Positions 43,770 through 54,980 of a stretch of DNA of 64,000 nt are shown one piece after another. The notes under the pieces were generated by a model. It ran no database searches, was not told the DNA's origin, and saw only the letters and a program-made list of their open reading frames with translations. The stretch is from Solenopsis invicta. Taxonomy: Eukaryota; Arthropoda; Insecta; Hymenoptera; Formicidae. Location: NCBI RefSeq assembly GCF_016802725.1, contig NC_052666.1, positions 5,807,001-5,871,000 of the forward strand, in the 5' to 3' direction. Position 1 is the stretch's first letter. Every line of letters begins with the position of its first letter. Both the position numbers and the translations under genes were made by a program.

Positions 43770-45474
43770 CGTCCGCGCCGACACCGTTCCAGTGTCCGCC
43801 ACCGTACCTCCCGGGCTAACCCCGCGAGATGAGGCCGAAACGGCCGACCCCGTCGATAGCCCGCGCACAGCGCGAGGGCGTCGAGTACCGAGACCGTAAC
43901 CGGTCAACCGCACGGGCCAATCGGGCCCCGAGCACGGCATTAGAGTGGACCGCCGCGCGGCCACTCTAACAAACGGATACCGTACGCATAGAGCGTAAAC
44001 CGAAGCCGTCCGTAGATCACACGACTCATCCGAGTCGTTACATTGCGATAACCGCGAGTCCGTTCCGACATCACACGTTCCGCCGCGAACTATGTATATA
44101 GATCTATGTTGTTAAACCGAGCAACCCCGCTTGCTACTTCTGCGCGCCAAGCGCCTAGTCACTGTCCGTCCGTTTCCGAATTGTTAAAGTCCTTTCCGTT
44201 TAGATATTAAGTACCGCGCAAATACGTTGCGACTGTTCTCTTAAATTCACGCGGGCCGACGACCGCGCAGTTAAGTGCCGCGACACTATTCGAATACCAC
44301 GTGATCGTTCTCTTGATTTCCCGCGGGCCGACGACCGCGCAATTGAGGGCCGTAATGTTGTACAAGGAGCTCAGTATTATCCGATAACGATATCGGAACT
44401 GTATAATTTCATTTTGTACTAAGGTATAGCTAAATATATTTGACCTCTTTCATTTTTACTACCAAAATACGGCGTTATCATTTCGACACGAACCCGGACA
44501 TCCGGCGAGCACATCCGAGCATCCGATCCTGAACCTAAAATCCCGTAACCGACACCGAGAAAGTACCAGCGTTACACAGATTTAAATTTAAATATTTCTG
44601 ATACTTCATCATCAACACAGATTGAAAAAATTAAACTCGCATCAAGGAAAAGAAAAGATATTAATATGACTAATAATATAGAAAGAAAGAAAGGTACGTT
44701 TAAATAATTTCTATATCAAATATAGTAAAGAGTAAATTTAAGTAAATACTGTTTAATGTAATTATTAAGACATAATGTAAGTAAAAGATAACTTTTATTA
44801 TTGTTCTTTATGTAGATTATAATTATGCAAAAGGAAAATATTTTCAATGTTTTAATATTACTCTGCACTTTTTTAAAATTATATTTTCTTATTTTTTTCT
44901 CCTATTATTTAACAATTACCTTAATTTAGAGACATTTTATTCAAACAAATTGCATAAATGTGAATTGTCATTATTTCAGTTAAACGTTTGGCTTTTAAGA
45001 GGAAACATAATCAGAAAAATTTGACCGACTCAGAAGACTGCAGTAGTACAGAATTAGATATTTCCAATAATTCGTCATCAAAAAATATTGAGAAAACTAA
45101 ATGGCTGTCTAGCGAAAAGAGTGACATGAATAATACTGAGAAAGAAAAAAAGAAAAGTAAGTTTAAATAAGTTTTCGGATTAAGTATGTTGCTCAATAAT
45201 ATATTTCATAGTAAATACATTAGATTAACATAATTTTATTATTATTTTAGTATCTCCTTTTGGTCCTACAAGAAAAAAGACTCATAAGATCAGATGGACA
45301 GATGATGAACGCACAACAGTTTTATCTTTATTCCGGCTTGCTATAAAAAATAAAAAACTGCCATCTTTTCGTGAAATTAACGAAGCAAAAAGTAAATATC
45401 CTGTATTAAAGGCCCGTACAAGTGCTCAGATAAAAACTTGGTTACATAATCAAATAAGAAACACACGAACCTAA

Positions 45475-46367
45475 AATTAATATCATTACCAAATTTTAAT
45501 ACTATATACATTTAAAATTATATTTTAAACCAGAATTGTCTTCAAAACTATTTGAAATTTTATGAAAAATAAAATTTTGCTGTCTCTTCGGTTAATTTAA
45601 TTTACAAAACTTTTCTTTTTTAATCGCTTACATATGACTCGAAAACTATTAGTGTTTTGTATTTTTTCTGTAAAATTTCCATGTATAACTGCAAAATATA
45701 CTGTTAAAGTATTATTTGCTGGTTTATAGTTTATATAAGTGTTGCACTTACCTAACTTGAAATATATCAAATCTAATTTTTTATGAATAAACTCTTTGTA
45801 TATACACCAGTTTGCTATGTCAACTTTAAAACACATGTAAAGCACACTTTACTTAATTCATTTTTGTTAAAAAATTTTAAATTTTCTTATCTAAAAAAAG
45901 ATATGTTAAATCAATACTCGAATCTATTGAAGTCTTTACAAAAATCTCAAAAATTATTGATAGCCTTTTTTTATGCTGATTGGTCCTCTCGCTGCGCTTA
46001 CTTTAGAACGACTGTCATCGCGGAGTTAACAAATGATGTGAATAATAGGTTATTAATGCAATTTATGTTTAAAAAAAGGAAAAAAGTACAAAGCTAAATA
46101 GCGAGCGCGTGTTTGTGGTATTTAGTTATATAAAAAAATGTATTTTTTTATATTACAATTAGTTATTTAGATATGCTGCAATATTTTAAAAAAATATTTG
46201 TTAAAAGACTTAATAATGTTTGTATACTTGTACAGTAATGAAAATTAATCCAGAAGTGCATAATCCATTGTATATTAAAGGAATGTGTATAATAAAGGAT
46301 TGGAAAATTATTATGTGTACTGAGAATTAATATTCCTCTGGAACTATACTTTGCACTGCACTGAATG
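45475..46367. other. AT-rich non-coding stretch; possible polyadenylation signal
   Basis: AATAAA at 45568-45573, 94 bp after the recombinase stop, fits a polyadenylation signal for that gene. A 104-residue plus-strand frame (45783-46097) has no recognisable domain. Nothing else was seen. Confidence 0.4.
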
Positions 46368-46990
46368 GAAAGAAGGAAGGAAGATCAAAACGAGTTTAAT
46401 TATGAGCATTCGGGCCAATTAGCTTTATTTCGAGACTATGTTTATTTACACTTCGTCAATTAAAACAGAAAATACAAAGAGCAGATGTGTGTAACGTACA
46501 GTATCTTATTTTCAGCCTGATCTTATTTACGATACACGTGGATCATGAAAGCAACCAATTACTGAATATAAAACAAACGTTCTGATATACTTTACATTTC
46601 TTTTACGTGGTTCTAACATTTATTTTGTTAATTAAGGGACGTAACCTCATAACCTTAGACCTGCATGAAAACGAGCAAAAGTGAATTATACATAAACATT
46701 ACATAGAAGCAATATAACAATGTTGTTAACATTGAGAGCGTTCCTCTAATATTTATAGATAATTCACTGTCGTTCATTTTCATGCAATATGATGGGTGTA
46801 AAGTTATGAGATTTTGTCCCTTGGTTTAGATAACGAAATAAATGTTAGAACCGCATAAAAGGAATGTAAAATTTACCAGAATGTTTGTTTCATATTCAGA
46901 AATTAGTTGTTTTCATTATCTACGTATATTGTACATCGGATATCGCTGAAAATAAGAAACCGTACGTTACATACATCTGAATGGTGACCT
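46368..46990. repeat. Fold-back repeat A (about 240-bp arms)
   Basis: The arm at about 46482-46706 pairs imperfectly with 46751-46979 in inverted orientation. Shared blocks include AACGTAC near the outer ends, TTCTGAATAT/AAACAAAC, GGTTCTAACATTTATTT and GTGAATTAT near the centre. The centre holds a smaller hairpin (CAATGTTGTTAACATTG). It is non-coding and fits a long-TIR MITE or fold-back element, family unknown. Confidence 0.7.
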
Positions 46991-47003
46991 TCATATTTTC
47001 TGT

Positions 47004-47333
47004 AAATGAAACTGTCAATATGATTCTAATGTCTCTAGAATAATTAATTTTAAAAGATGAGTGATAAAGGGTCACATATTTGTAGATTCTCTCTGATTTT
47101 AAAAGTGTGTAAATTAATTTACCAATAAGTAAGATAAGTTTATTTTGACTGCAATTTATTGTAACAAACTTATTATAATCAACGGGGTTAAAACTGTCTT
47201 CTTACCTTACATATTAGTTAATTAATTTACTTACTTTTAAAATCATAGACAATCTACAAATCTGTGACCCTATCACTCATATTTTAAAACTGATCCCTCT
47301 AGAAACATTAGAATCATATTGACAGTTTCATTT
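47004..47333. repeat. Fold-back repeat B (about 135-bp arms)
   Basis: 47004-47140 and 47202-47333 are imperfect inverted copies around a 60-bp spacer. Both arms carry AAATGAAACTGTCAATATGA, CTAGA, a GTCACA block and ACTTATTGGTAAATTAATTT-like words. It lies directly beside repeat A and is non-coding. Confidence 0.7.
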
Positions 47334-47462
47334 AATCATGAGATGCTTGCTTCAAACTTGTAATCATTAAAATTACACATTGCATTGAAAATAACGCTAT
47401 TGAAGCAATGACTTAATGTCAGACTTTTTGAAGCAGTACATATTTTCCATGAGATACGCGAG

Positions 47463-47700
47463 ATACGCCGTCGAGGAAGGGAGGAAGATGCAAACCAGTT
47501 TATTTATGTGTATTTGGCCTAATTTCCTTTATTTAATTCTAACCATTACCATTTTATTTGATTCTAACGTTTATTTCGTTAATTAAATCAACGGACATAA
47601 CCTCATAACCTTACACCTGTCAAACTGCATAAAAATGAACGAGAGTGAATTACACACAAACATTAGGTCTCAATGCTAATAACGTTGTTATATTGCTTCT
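47463..47700. repeat. Partial third copy of repeat A left arm
   Basis: Blocks GGAAGGGAGGAAGAT, TAACCTCATAACCTTA and GAGAGTGAATTA recur in the same order as in 46370-46710, with an internal deletion. The end (47664-47700) matches the centre of repeat A in inverted orientation. This suggests a related, rearranged insertion. Confidence 0.6.
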
Positions 47701-49440
47701 ATCAGAGAGGAACCTGAGAGCGGCCACGGCGGCCTTTTTCCAGTAACGCTTGGAAACTCCCGTACACTAGCGACGCACATCCATTTAGCCCGGAATGGGA
47801 ACTACATGTCACATCCATTTGCGACTCGCCGTTAGAAACAGTGCCTCGTGAAGGTGGATGTGGGTTGTTGTCTTTGCTGACATCCATTTTCCCGTCGATA
47901 AATCATTTGACGTTATGCGTGTCCGTGCTAAGACGTTCTTTTCTGGTTAGATAAAGACGGACAATCTTTGTTCGTTCTCTGTTTACATCACCGGTCAGAG
48001 AGAGAAAGCATCGCGGTGGCAAACACGGAGCAAGCGGCGATGTTATCTCTATGGATACCCTCCTCTCCACTTCCCTCACACCGATCTCATTTTCCGTGCT
48101 ACGTCCTAGCCGTAAAATGCAGAAAAAGGATTTCGGACGATTTTTGGGCAGGAACGTAAAGAGGCCAGAAAGCGCCTCTTTTATAAATTTTTTTATTTTG
48201 TTATAATGGAATATGCGCGCATATATGATTGAATTAAAAATGATAATACGCGCGTGTTTAATATTGTATAATAAATAATAATGTAATAAAGATTAATATG
48301 GAATATATATATGAATATCTGAGTATTATTTTTATTTTCTTACAAGCGTGAAAATTATAGATCTGATTTCAATAGAACCTTTCTACAGTTTTTACGAAAT
48401 GTCACGTAAAGATTAATCAAAATTTTGCAAAAAGAAATTAATAAAAAATTATATAATAATACGATATGAGGTATCGGAGCATTGGTTGATAGAGTAACGG
48501 ATTTTAATAAAATTTTTCTCGATATTAATCTTTTGCTAACGATAAATCTGATGCGTGTCGGCGTGCAACATCCACAACAGGACCAGGACTAGTTATAAGT
48601 TAATATAAATATTATATAAAGGGAAATGTCTTTCTATTCAAGGACATGTATTAAAAAGTGAACAATTATATATATTTTATTAGACAATAAAATGTTTGTA
48701 TTTACTTTACGGTGTACATGGCTTATATGGGATTAGCAGAGTACCAAGTTGTACGAAACCTCGGCCTCTAGTATTTCTCAAACGGGCACAGTGTACAGGA
48801 GCGATTTCCTGAAGCTGCGACGGATCTTGGACAAAGTAGCTACAGGTGATCTCGCGCCGATTTGCAATTTTGACCAGGCAAGTGACGGCGACAAAGATTA
48901 CTTATTATCTCAAACAAGGCACATATTATGGAATTATTTTGAATGAATTCTGATTGGAATTATTCCGTTTTTCCTAGAAAACAATACAAATTTAGGGAAT
49001 AATCGAATAATTCCGATCGGAATTTATTCTGAACAATTTCGTCATACGTACCCAGGTCCGCTGTATTCAAGCTCAGCGATAATTCTCTGAACGGAAACCA
49101 AAGTAAAAGTCCATTACACCACACTACGCTCGATCTACACATCGTAGATGATCATCGAAATCCGTAGCATCGCGGCCAATTCCGTAAGTCAATTACGCAC
49201 AACCACATGAATACACGCATCAATTCACATGGTTATTTTACTCAGGGTGTGCTTGTATATTTTGAAATTATATTTACAATTTTTTAACGTGTACTTTACG
49301 TATAATTTACACAAACCTTTTTCATATTAGAGAATACACAAATGTTAATTATTGTAAATTGGATAATACAAAACATAAAACAGAAAAAGTAATAATAAAG
49401 TTTTAAAACATTGTTAATATATCTGACTTTAGGATATAAA

Positions 49441-49444
<4 letters not shown>
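47701..49444. other. No supported gene; GC-richer patch then AT-rich DNA
   Basis: 47701-48175 is GC-richer and has three ACATCCATTT words within 110 bp. 48176-48720 is AT-rich. 48749-48946 holds a 65-residue plus frame with better codon texture (KLRRILDKVATGDLAPICNF) that I do not recognise; it could be an isolated exon or a TE relic. 48947-49444 shows nothing clear. Confidence 0.35.

Positions 49445-49486
<42 letters not shown>
49445..49486. repeat. (AT)n microsatellite, gypsy target site
   Basis: An AT dinucleotide run directly abuts the 5' LTR. AT repeats resume after the 3' LTR at 55213, so the element inserted within the tract. A 4-bp duplication ATAT is likely but cannot be distinguished from the repeat itself. 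Confidence 0.85.
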
Positions 49487-49490
<4 letters not shown>

Positions 49491-49718
49491 ACGGTCGTGC
49501 GATATTTGTAATGTGTCACCGTATAGTTTATGTAATCGATAGTAATGAGTTGACGGTCGCTCGTTGACGACGGTTGTTGTTATGTTGCTGACGTCTGGAG
49601 CCTCGTTTCGGTGACAGACGTGTTCTAATAAACGTCTCAGTTTCTTTTAAAGAATCTGCTCAATTATTTATTGTGCGTGAGTGCGCGTGAGTGCCTTGTG
49701 CCACCGTCGGACGTAACA
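49487..49718 (+). mobile_element. Gypsy 5' LTR
   Basis: TGTTACGG...CGTAACA, 232 bp, with AATAAA at 49627-49632. It is the direct partner of 54981-55212. Confidence 0.93.
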
Positions 49719-49721
49719 ATT

Positions 49722-49739
49722 TGGGGGTTCGTCCGATTT
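49722..49739 (+). promoter_or_regulatory. Gypsy primer-binding site, tRNA-Pro-like
   Basis: TGGGGGTTCGTCC starts 3 nt after the LTR. It resembles the known proline-tRNA primer-binding site (TGG followed by GGG and TTCGTCC/CTCGTCC). The assignment to tRNA-Pro is by resemblance only. Confidence 0.6.
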
Positions 49740-49751
49740 GAACGACGAGCA

Positions 49752-50936
49752 ATGGCTTTTATATCACGGAGCCCACGAAAGGGGATGTGCACGCGTTCTA
49801 CAACGTTTGCGGAGCAATCTCTACGAGATGACGAACGCCCATGCATGCAGTCTTCGGGCGATGCCGTCGAACGAACGACAGAGGATGTCGTTGAACGGAC
49901 ATTGGAGAATTTTAGTAGTGAAACATCGAACGCGGAGACGCTTCTCCGGACGACGTTGAAGGAGTTGAGGCAAATGCGTGAGGAGCGCGCGTTGCAATTA
50001 CGGCAACAGGAAGATCTTGCAACGCTCTTGCGACAGCGAGAGGAGGAGTTTCGGCATCTTCGGGAAAACCAGCTAAGTCTGTCTAATGATAATGCCGCGA
50101 ATTTAATCGGGAATGCGAGTGTGCAAAATGATATGCCTCTTGAGAGTGAAATTGACGCGATCGCGGGAGAGCGGATAACTTCACGAACTTCGTTTAAATT
50201 AAAACCGGATACGTACGATGGAAGTACCTCGTTGCGCGAATTCTTGTCGCAATTTAACCTTATCGCTCGGGCAAATCGATGGGATCAGGAAATGAAAACC
50301 GTGCTTGTGTCATGTTTAAGAGGGAAAGCTCGCGCGGTATTAGAAAATATACAAGATTTAGAAAGTTTGGAATTCGCAGAATTAAAATCGAAATTAGAAT
50401 TACGATTCGGAGAAACTCATTCATTACAGAGTTACTACTGTCAATTTACGAATAGAAGACAGAAATTTGGGGAAAATTTTGCTGCCTTTGGAACGGATAT
50501 AGAGAGATTATCTCAGCTTGCATATCCTGAATGCTCACATTCTGTTCGAGACAAGATTGCTTGTGCGCAATTTGTTTCTTCAATATCAGATGAGTATGTG
50601 AAGAGAACCCTTCAGTTAGAAGGAATGACATCTTTGAAAGTGGCGATAGAAAGAACTAAGACGATAAAATCTATTCAAGAAAATAATTTTGAACGAAAAG
50701 CGGGAAGTAATTTTAATTCTTTTAAAAGAAAAGGAAATAATTTTGATTTTAGGAAAAAAGAGAGTGGTTTTGGAAACGAGGAAAAACGAGGTAAAAATGA
50801 AGGTGAAAATAAATTTGTAAGAGGAAATAAATATAGAGGGAATTTTGTGAATAAAAATCGAACGGAATGTTGGCTTTGCGGAAAGGAGGGGCATTTACGT
50901 TTTGAATGTCCCGGGAAATCGGAAAACTCGGAATAG
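49752..50936 (+). CDS. Gypsy gag polyprotein
   Basis: 394 residues from the first ATG after the primer-binding site. The frame is also open upstream into the LTR, but that part lies in the leader. The N-terminal third is charged and coiled (ELRQMREERALQLRQQED). A retrotrans-gag core follows around residues 150-290 (TYDGSTSLREFLSQFN, then a conserved RGKARAVL block). A Lys/Asn-rich basic stretch precedes one CCHC zinc knuckle, CWLCGKEGHLRFEC (CX2CX4HX4C), near the end. It overlaps the next frame by at least 31 nt in the -1 phase, consistent with -1 frameshifting for pol expression. Confidence 0.88.
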   Translation: MAFISRSPRKGMCTRSTTFAEQSLRDDERPCMQSSGDAVERTTEDVVERTLENFSSETSNAETLLRTTLKELRQMREERALQLRQQEDLATLLRQREEEFRHLRENQLSLSNDNAANLIGNASVQNDMPLESEIDAIAGERITSRTSFKLKPDTYDGSTSLREFLSQFNLIARANRWDQEMKTVLVSCLRGKARAVLENIQDLESLEFAELKSKLELRFGETHSLQSYYCQFTNRRQKFGENFAAFGTDIERLSQLAYPECSHSVRDKIACAQFVSSISDEYVKRTLQLEGMTSLKVAIERTKTIKSIQENNFERKAGSNFNSFKRKGNNFDFRKKESGFGNEEKRGKNEGENKFVRGNKYRGNFVNKNRTECWLCGKEGHLRFECPGKSENSE

Positions 50937-53900
50937 TTGAACTTGACGGGGCGAGTTTGACTAAAGAACGGGGAGCCCCGAAAGTTACGGGGAGAGAATT
51001 TAAACGTTTTTTTAAATTAAATAGAATTAAGTGTGATCTTGATGAATTTTGTTATTCCGGAGAAGCAGATAATAAACATTGTATCTTTAAAATAGATACG
51101 GGCTCTGATGTATCAATTTTGAATAGAAATTTTGTTGAGTTAGGTAAGCGAAAAGTTGAGATTTTTGATGGTGATTTGAAATATCCTACGGGGGAAAGAA
51201 TTTTGATTAAATACAAAACAATTGTAAAAGTTCGGCTTGGAAACTTTTCTGTAGAAATGCCAATGTTAATTGCGGACATTAGCGATGATTGCATCTTAGG
51301 AGTGGATTTTCTTAAAAAAATGAATTTAGGAAATGTGTTTGATTTCGTTTTTGAGGGTCAATCTTTATCTGGTGAAACAAATATTTTAAGATGTTCTCGT
51401 GTGGAAAGTTGTTTTAAAGAGATTCCTGAAATTTTGAAAGAACTTTTCATTAAAGATTCAAAAAATTTAAATGACAGTCAGAAGAAAATTTTTGCGGAAT
51501 TTTTGATTGAGTTTCGAGATGTGTTTTCTGATGAAATTGTTGCGGGGAATTGTGATGTTGTCAAACATGAGATCAATGTAAAAGATTCTTCCCCAATTAA
51601 ACAGGTACCTCGTCGAATTCCAATCCATTTACGAGGAGAGGTAGATAAAATTATTCAGGACATGAAAAAACATGGAGTTATCAAGGAATCTCAGAGTCCC
51701 TGGGTTTCGCCGGCGGTTATGGTGAAAAAAAGGATGGAACAATCAGATTTTGTATTGACTACAGGAAGTTAAATGATGTCACTAAGAAAGATTCTTTTCC
51801 TTTGCCTAGAATTGATGACATTTTCGATCAATTAACAGGTAACGATTTGTTTTCCTCTTTGGATTTAAAAAGCGGTTATTGGCAGGTAAAAATTCATCCA
51901 AGGGATAAAGAAAAGACTGCTTTTTCTATCGGTAACGGTCTTTGGGAATTTAATGTTATGCCTTTTGGTCTTTGTAACGCCCCCGCAACTTTTGAGAGAT
52001 TAATGGAAAAGATTTTACAAAATTTATTATCAAAAATTTGCTTAGTTTATCTTGATGATGTTATTGTATTCGGGAAAAATTTTGGGGAAATGATAAAGAA
52101 TTTGAGAGAAGTTTTTCTTCGGCTACGCTCTGCAAATTTAAAAATTAATCCTAAAAAATGTGTTCTTTTTGGAAAGAGCATTAAATATTTAGGTCATGTT
52201 ATATCAGCTGAGGGCGTTGCAACGGACCCTGAAAAGATTGTGACTGTGAGGGATTGGCCAGTTCAGCATAATAAGAAGCATATTCGAAGTTTTCTGGGAT
52301 TTTGCTCATATTATCGGAGATTTGTTAAAGGATTCTCGTCCATAGCAAAACCGTTATATGTTTTAACTGAAAATCAAGTTAGATTCTTTTGGGACGAGGA
52401 ATGTCAAAGAGCTTTTGATAAATTAAAACAAATATTAACATCATCTCCTATTCTTTCTTTTTCAAAAGGAGATGGGGAATTTATTCTTGATACTGACGCT
52501 TCGAATACGGGAATTGGTGCAGTCTTGTCACAGGCACAAGACGGAAAGGAAAAAGTGATTGCTTATTTTAGCCGAGTATTTTCTAAAGCTGAAAGGAATT
52601 ATTGTACAACGCGTCGGGAATTATTAGCTATTGTTGATTCAATAAAAACTTTTCATCATTATCTTTATGGACGAAAGTTTATGGTCCGTACAGATCATGT
52701 TTCTTTAAGATGGTTAATGTCCTTTAAGGAGTTAGAGGGTCAATTGGCTCGTTGGATAGAAAGGCTTCAGCAGTATGAATTTGAAATTATCCATCGGAGG
52801 GGTCAGTGTCATAAGAATGCTGACGGTCTTTCTAGGCGATTATGTGAGGATTACGGATGTCAATATTGTACTAAAGTGGAATTGAAGAGCACCTTATTTG
52901 GAAAAGAGACTGTTGGACGATTGATTCTAGAAGGAGAAAATTTGGAGGGGTGGCGTGAAGATCAGAAAGGGGATCCTGGTATTTCTTTTATTTATCACAG
53001 CAAGGTCTCGGGAGAACGACCTTCTTGGACGGAGATTATTTCTAAAGATCCTTCTTGCAAGATTTACTGGTCGTATTGGGATGCGCTTGTTTTAAGGAAT
53101 GGAGTTCTTTATAAAAGATGGGAATCTTCAAATTCAAAATTCAACATTGTCCAACTTGTTGTTCCGCGCAAGCGGATTAAGCGGATTTTGGAAGAAGCGC
53201 ATAATTCTTCTACTGGAGGTCATTTTGGAGTTAATAAGACTTTAGAGAAAATCCGTAAGAGGTTTTTCTGGGCGACCTGCAAGCAAGATGTAGAAGATTG
53301 GTGTAGAACTTGTAAAATTTGTGTTTCCAAGAAGGGTCCTTCCGGAAAGGGGAAATCCCCTTTACAAGTCTACAATGTGGGAGCTCCATTTGAGAGAATA
53401 CAGATGGACATACTTGGGCCTCTTCCTTCTACCTTCTTTGGAAATAAGTATTTGCTTGTTATCGTTGATTGTTTCTCCAAGTGGGTGGAGGCTTTTCCGC
53501 TTAGGAACATTAGGACCAGGACAATAGCAGAGGTTCTCGTTAAGGAGGTTATTTCTCGATATGGAGTTCCTATGGAGATCCATACTGATCAAGGAAGAAA
53601 TTTTGAATCTAAGATGTTCTCGGAATTAATGAGTTTGCTTGGAATTAAGAAAACGAGAACGACTCCCTTACATCCTCAGTCTGATGGGCAGGTAGAACGA
53701 CAACATCAAACTATAATTGGTTATTTATCAAAATTTATTTCCGAGAATCAACGAGATTGGGATCATTGGGTTCCAATGTTTCTTTTAGCTTATAGATCTT
53801 CGAAGCATGAGGCCACTGGTGTTACTCCTGCCGAGTTGTGCTTTGCCCGAGATTTAAGACTTCCTTTAGATTTGCTGCGGGGTAGTCTTCCAGAGGTGGA

Positions 53901-54249
53901 AGTAGATTCCAATGAAGATTATGTTAGTGGATTAAGAAGGAAAATGGAATTTATTCATAATAACGTTAGGGAGCGGATGGATCTTAGATCTTCTCGAATA
54001 AAAAATAGATATGATCGAGGAGTTAGACAGGTTCTTTTTCAGGAAGGGCAAAAGGTTTGGCTGTTCAATCCTCATAGGGTAAAAGGAAAGGCTCCTAAAT
54101 TACAAAGGAATTGGGAAGGTCCTTATGAAATAGTAAGAAAACTTAGCGAGGTAGTGTTCAGTATTCAAAAATCATTGAGACATAGAAGAAAGGTTGTGCA
54201 TGCAGACAGATTAGCACCGTATTCGGAAAGACGTTTGGAGTGTGAATAG
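50906..54249 (+). pseudogene. Gypsy pol (protease, RT, RNase H, integrase), one frameshift in RT
   Basis: Frame 1 (50906-51772) has the aspartic protease motif DTG at residues 64-66 and the start of RT. It shifts at a seven-A run (51725-51731) and stops at 51772. Frame 2 (open through 54249) continues RT with D21 of SSLDLKSGYW and the YLDD box at 83-86 (numbered from 51802). RNase H acids are D232, E273, D298 and D341. The integrase zinc finger has H467/H474 and C501/C504. The integrase triad is D536, D596, E632, with exactly 35 residues between the last two. Apart from the A-run indel no defect was seen. A sequencing or assembly error at the homopolymer is possible. The product would copy and integrate the element. 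Confidence 0.88.
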
Positions 54250-54965
54250 GGAATCAGGGCCCGAAATTTATTTGGGGGGAATTATTCTTGTTTACGTTCA
54301 GAGAATGGAAGTTCTAGGGAATTTCTATTATAGAAAATTTTTGGGGACGACGCTCGGTAACTTGTGGCAGAAGCCCAAGGTAGAGCAGAAGGTCGTCAAT
54401 TAAGGTTTACAGGAAGGGACGATGCTCGGTAACCTGAGGCAGAAGCCCAGGGTAGAGCGGGAGATCAGAAATCCTCTCTGGAAATCTTCGCCTTGGGGGA
54501 AAGGGATTCTGAGGATTATTTTTCTTCTAAATCGAGGGGGGGTGTGAGAGAGAGAGAGAGAGAGAGAGGCAAACTAATGTTTCGTGAATTGAGCACTTGT
54601 CGGATTTTATTTTTTTATTTCAGTTTGGAGGCTTGCAAAGTCGACGCGTAAAGGGAGGTCAACGAGATTCTTTTTTTTTAAGAAGACCGCCTCGCCCCGG
54701 TTTTTGATTCAGGGTTTTCCCGTGGGCTTGGAGGCAAATGCCGAGGCGGGGACATGGGAGCCTTTAGAGCGTTGGGTCCCTGAAAGTTAATTTCTTTCCC
54801 CCCCTTGTCCGAAGAATCAAGAAAGAAGCACTCAAGAATTAAGATGAAGAGTTTTGTACGAGCAAAGATTGAAGTGAGAAGGTTCCGTTTTGAAGAAGAG
54901 GTTTCGCAGCTTCATGATCTCTGGAAGAACAAGCCTTCCAGCTTGGTTGTCGGGACGACAACTTT
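54250..54965 (+). other. Gypsy 3' untranslated region with duplicated motif and (GA)n
   Basis: Two related blocks start at about 54346 and 54418 (GGACGAYGCTCGGTAAC, then GGCAGAAGCCC and GGTAGAGC words). A GA microsatellite lies at 54545-54568. No env-like frame is present. A 66-residue frame at 54805 runs into the LTR and looks incidental. Confidence 0.6.
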
Positions 54966-54980
54966 AAAGAAGGGGGGCAG
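54966..54980 (+). promoter_or_regulatory. Gypsy polypurine tract
   Basis: AAAGAAGGGGGGCAG immediately upstream of the 3' LTR, the expected plus-strand primer position. Confidence 0.8.

Larger units (their letters stand above)
43058..44576 (+). mobile_element. Solo LTR (1,519 bp) inserted in the recombinase gene
   Basis: The insert runs TGTAAC...GTTACA, the TG/CA ends of LTR elements. It is flanked by 4-bp direct repeats CAGA (43054-43057 and 44577-44580); a 6-bp duplication ACAGAT around GTAAC...GTTAC is an alternative reading. It is far more GC-rich than its surroundings. Removing the insert with one flank copy keeps the recombinase reading frame. It has a TATATAAG box at 43291, a block of stem-loops downstream of it and no coding capacity. 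The 525-residue frame that enters it from the left is recombinase code running into LTR sequence. An LTR retroelement, probably gypsy-like, is inferred; no internal region remains. Confidence 0.75.
41469..45474 (+). pseudogene. Tyrosine recombinase gene (Crypton-like), decayed and split by a solo LTR
   Basis: The order is a short N-terminal stretch, a C/H motif (CAKCKGYF...RHHFASC, about 41645-41705) and a tyrosine-recombinase core. The core shows box I RRRPGELE (42447-42470), box II LRKHIATVC (about 42803-42829) and MGHHEKIHKSHYR, with the nucleophile-position Tyr codon at 42912-42914. The usual His of HxxR looks replaced. An acidic tail is interrupted by the LTR at 43058-44576 and resumes to a GT donor at 44694. 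Exon 44980-45156 and exon 45251-45474 follow in matching phase. The last exon has a Myb/SANT- or homeobox-like helix region (KIRWTDDER...QIKTWLHNQIRN). Decay: a frameshift near 41530, TGA at 41936, TAA at 42179 and a frameshift near 42285. Family knowledge: Crypton-type recombinases cut DNA without DDE chemistry. It could also be a domesticated relative. Confidence 0.7.

Noticed and set aside
43058..43832. C-terminal 258 residues of the 525-residue frame starting in the recombinase
   Set aside because: This part lies inside the solo LTR, defined by its TG/CA ends and flanking duplication. The real exon resumes at 44577.
43818..43850. Hammerhead-ribozyme-like string (GATGAGGCC, GAAAC, GGCCGAC)
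   Set aside because: The helix II-like hairpin is there, but the conserved CUGAUGA start and the GAAA after helix II are missing, so the catalytic core cannot form.
45783..46097. 104-residue frame with a thioredoxin-like FFYADWSSRC string
   Set aside because: It lacks the CxxC motif and any flanking thioredoxin blocks, and sits in AT-rich DNA with no exon signals. Likely chance.
47702..48159. Short frames in the GC-richer patch
   Set aside because: 60-residue frames without recognisable domains or exon boundaries.
48749..48946. 65-residue plus-strand frame
   Set aside because: Codon texture is better than its surroundings, but no family was recognised and no clear start or splice signals were found. 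Noted only in the region entry.
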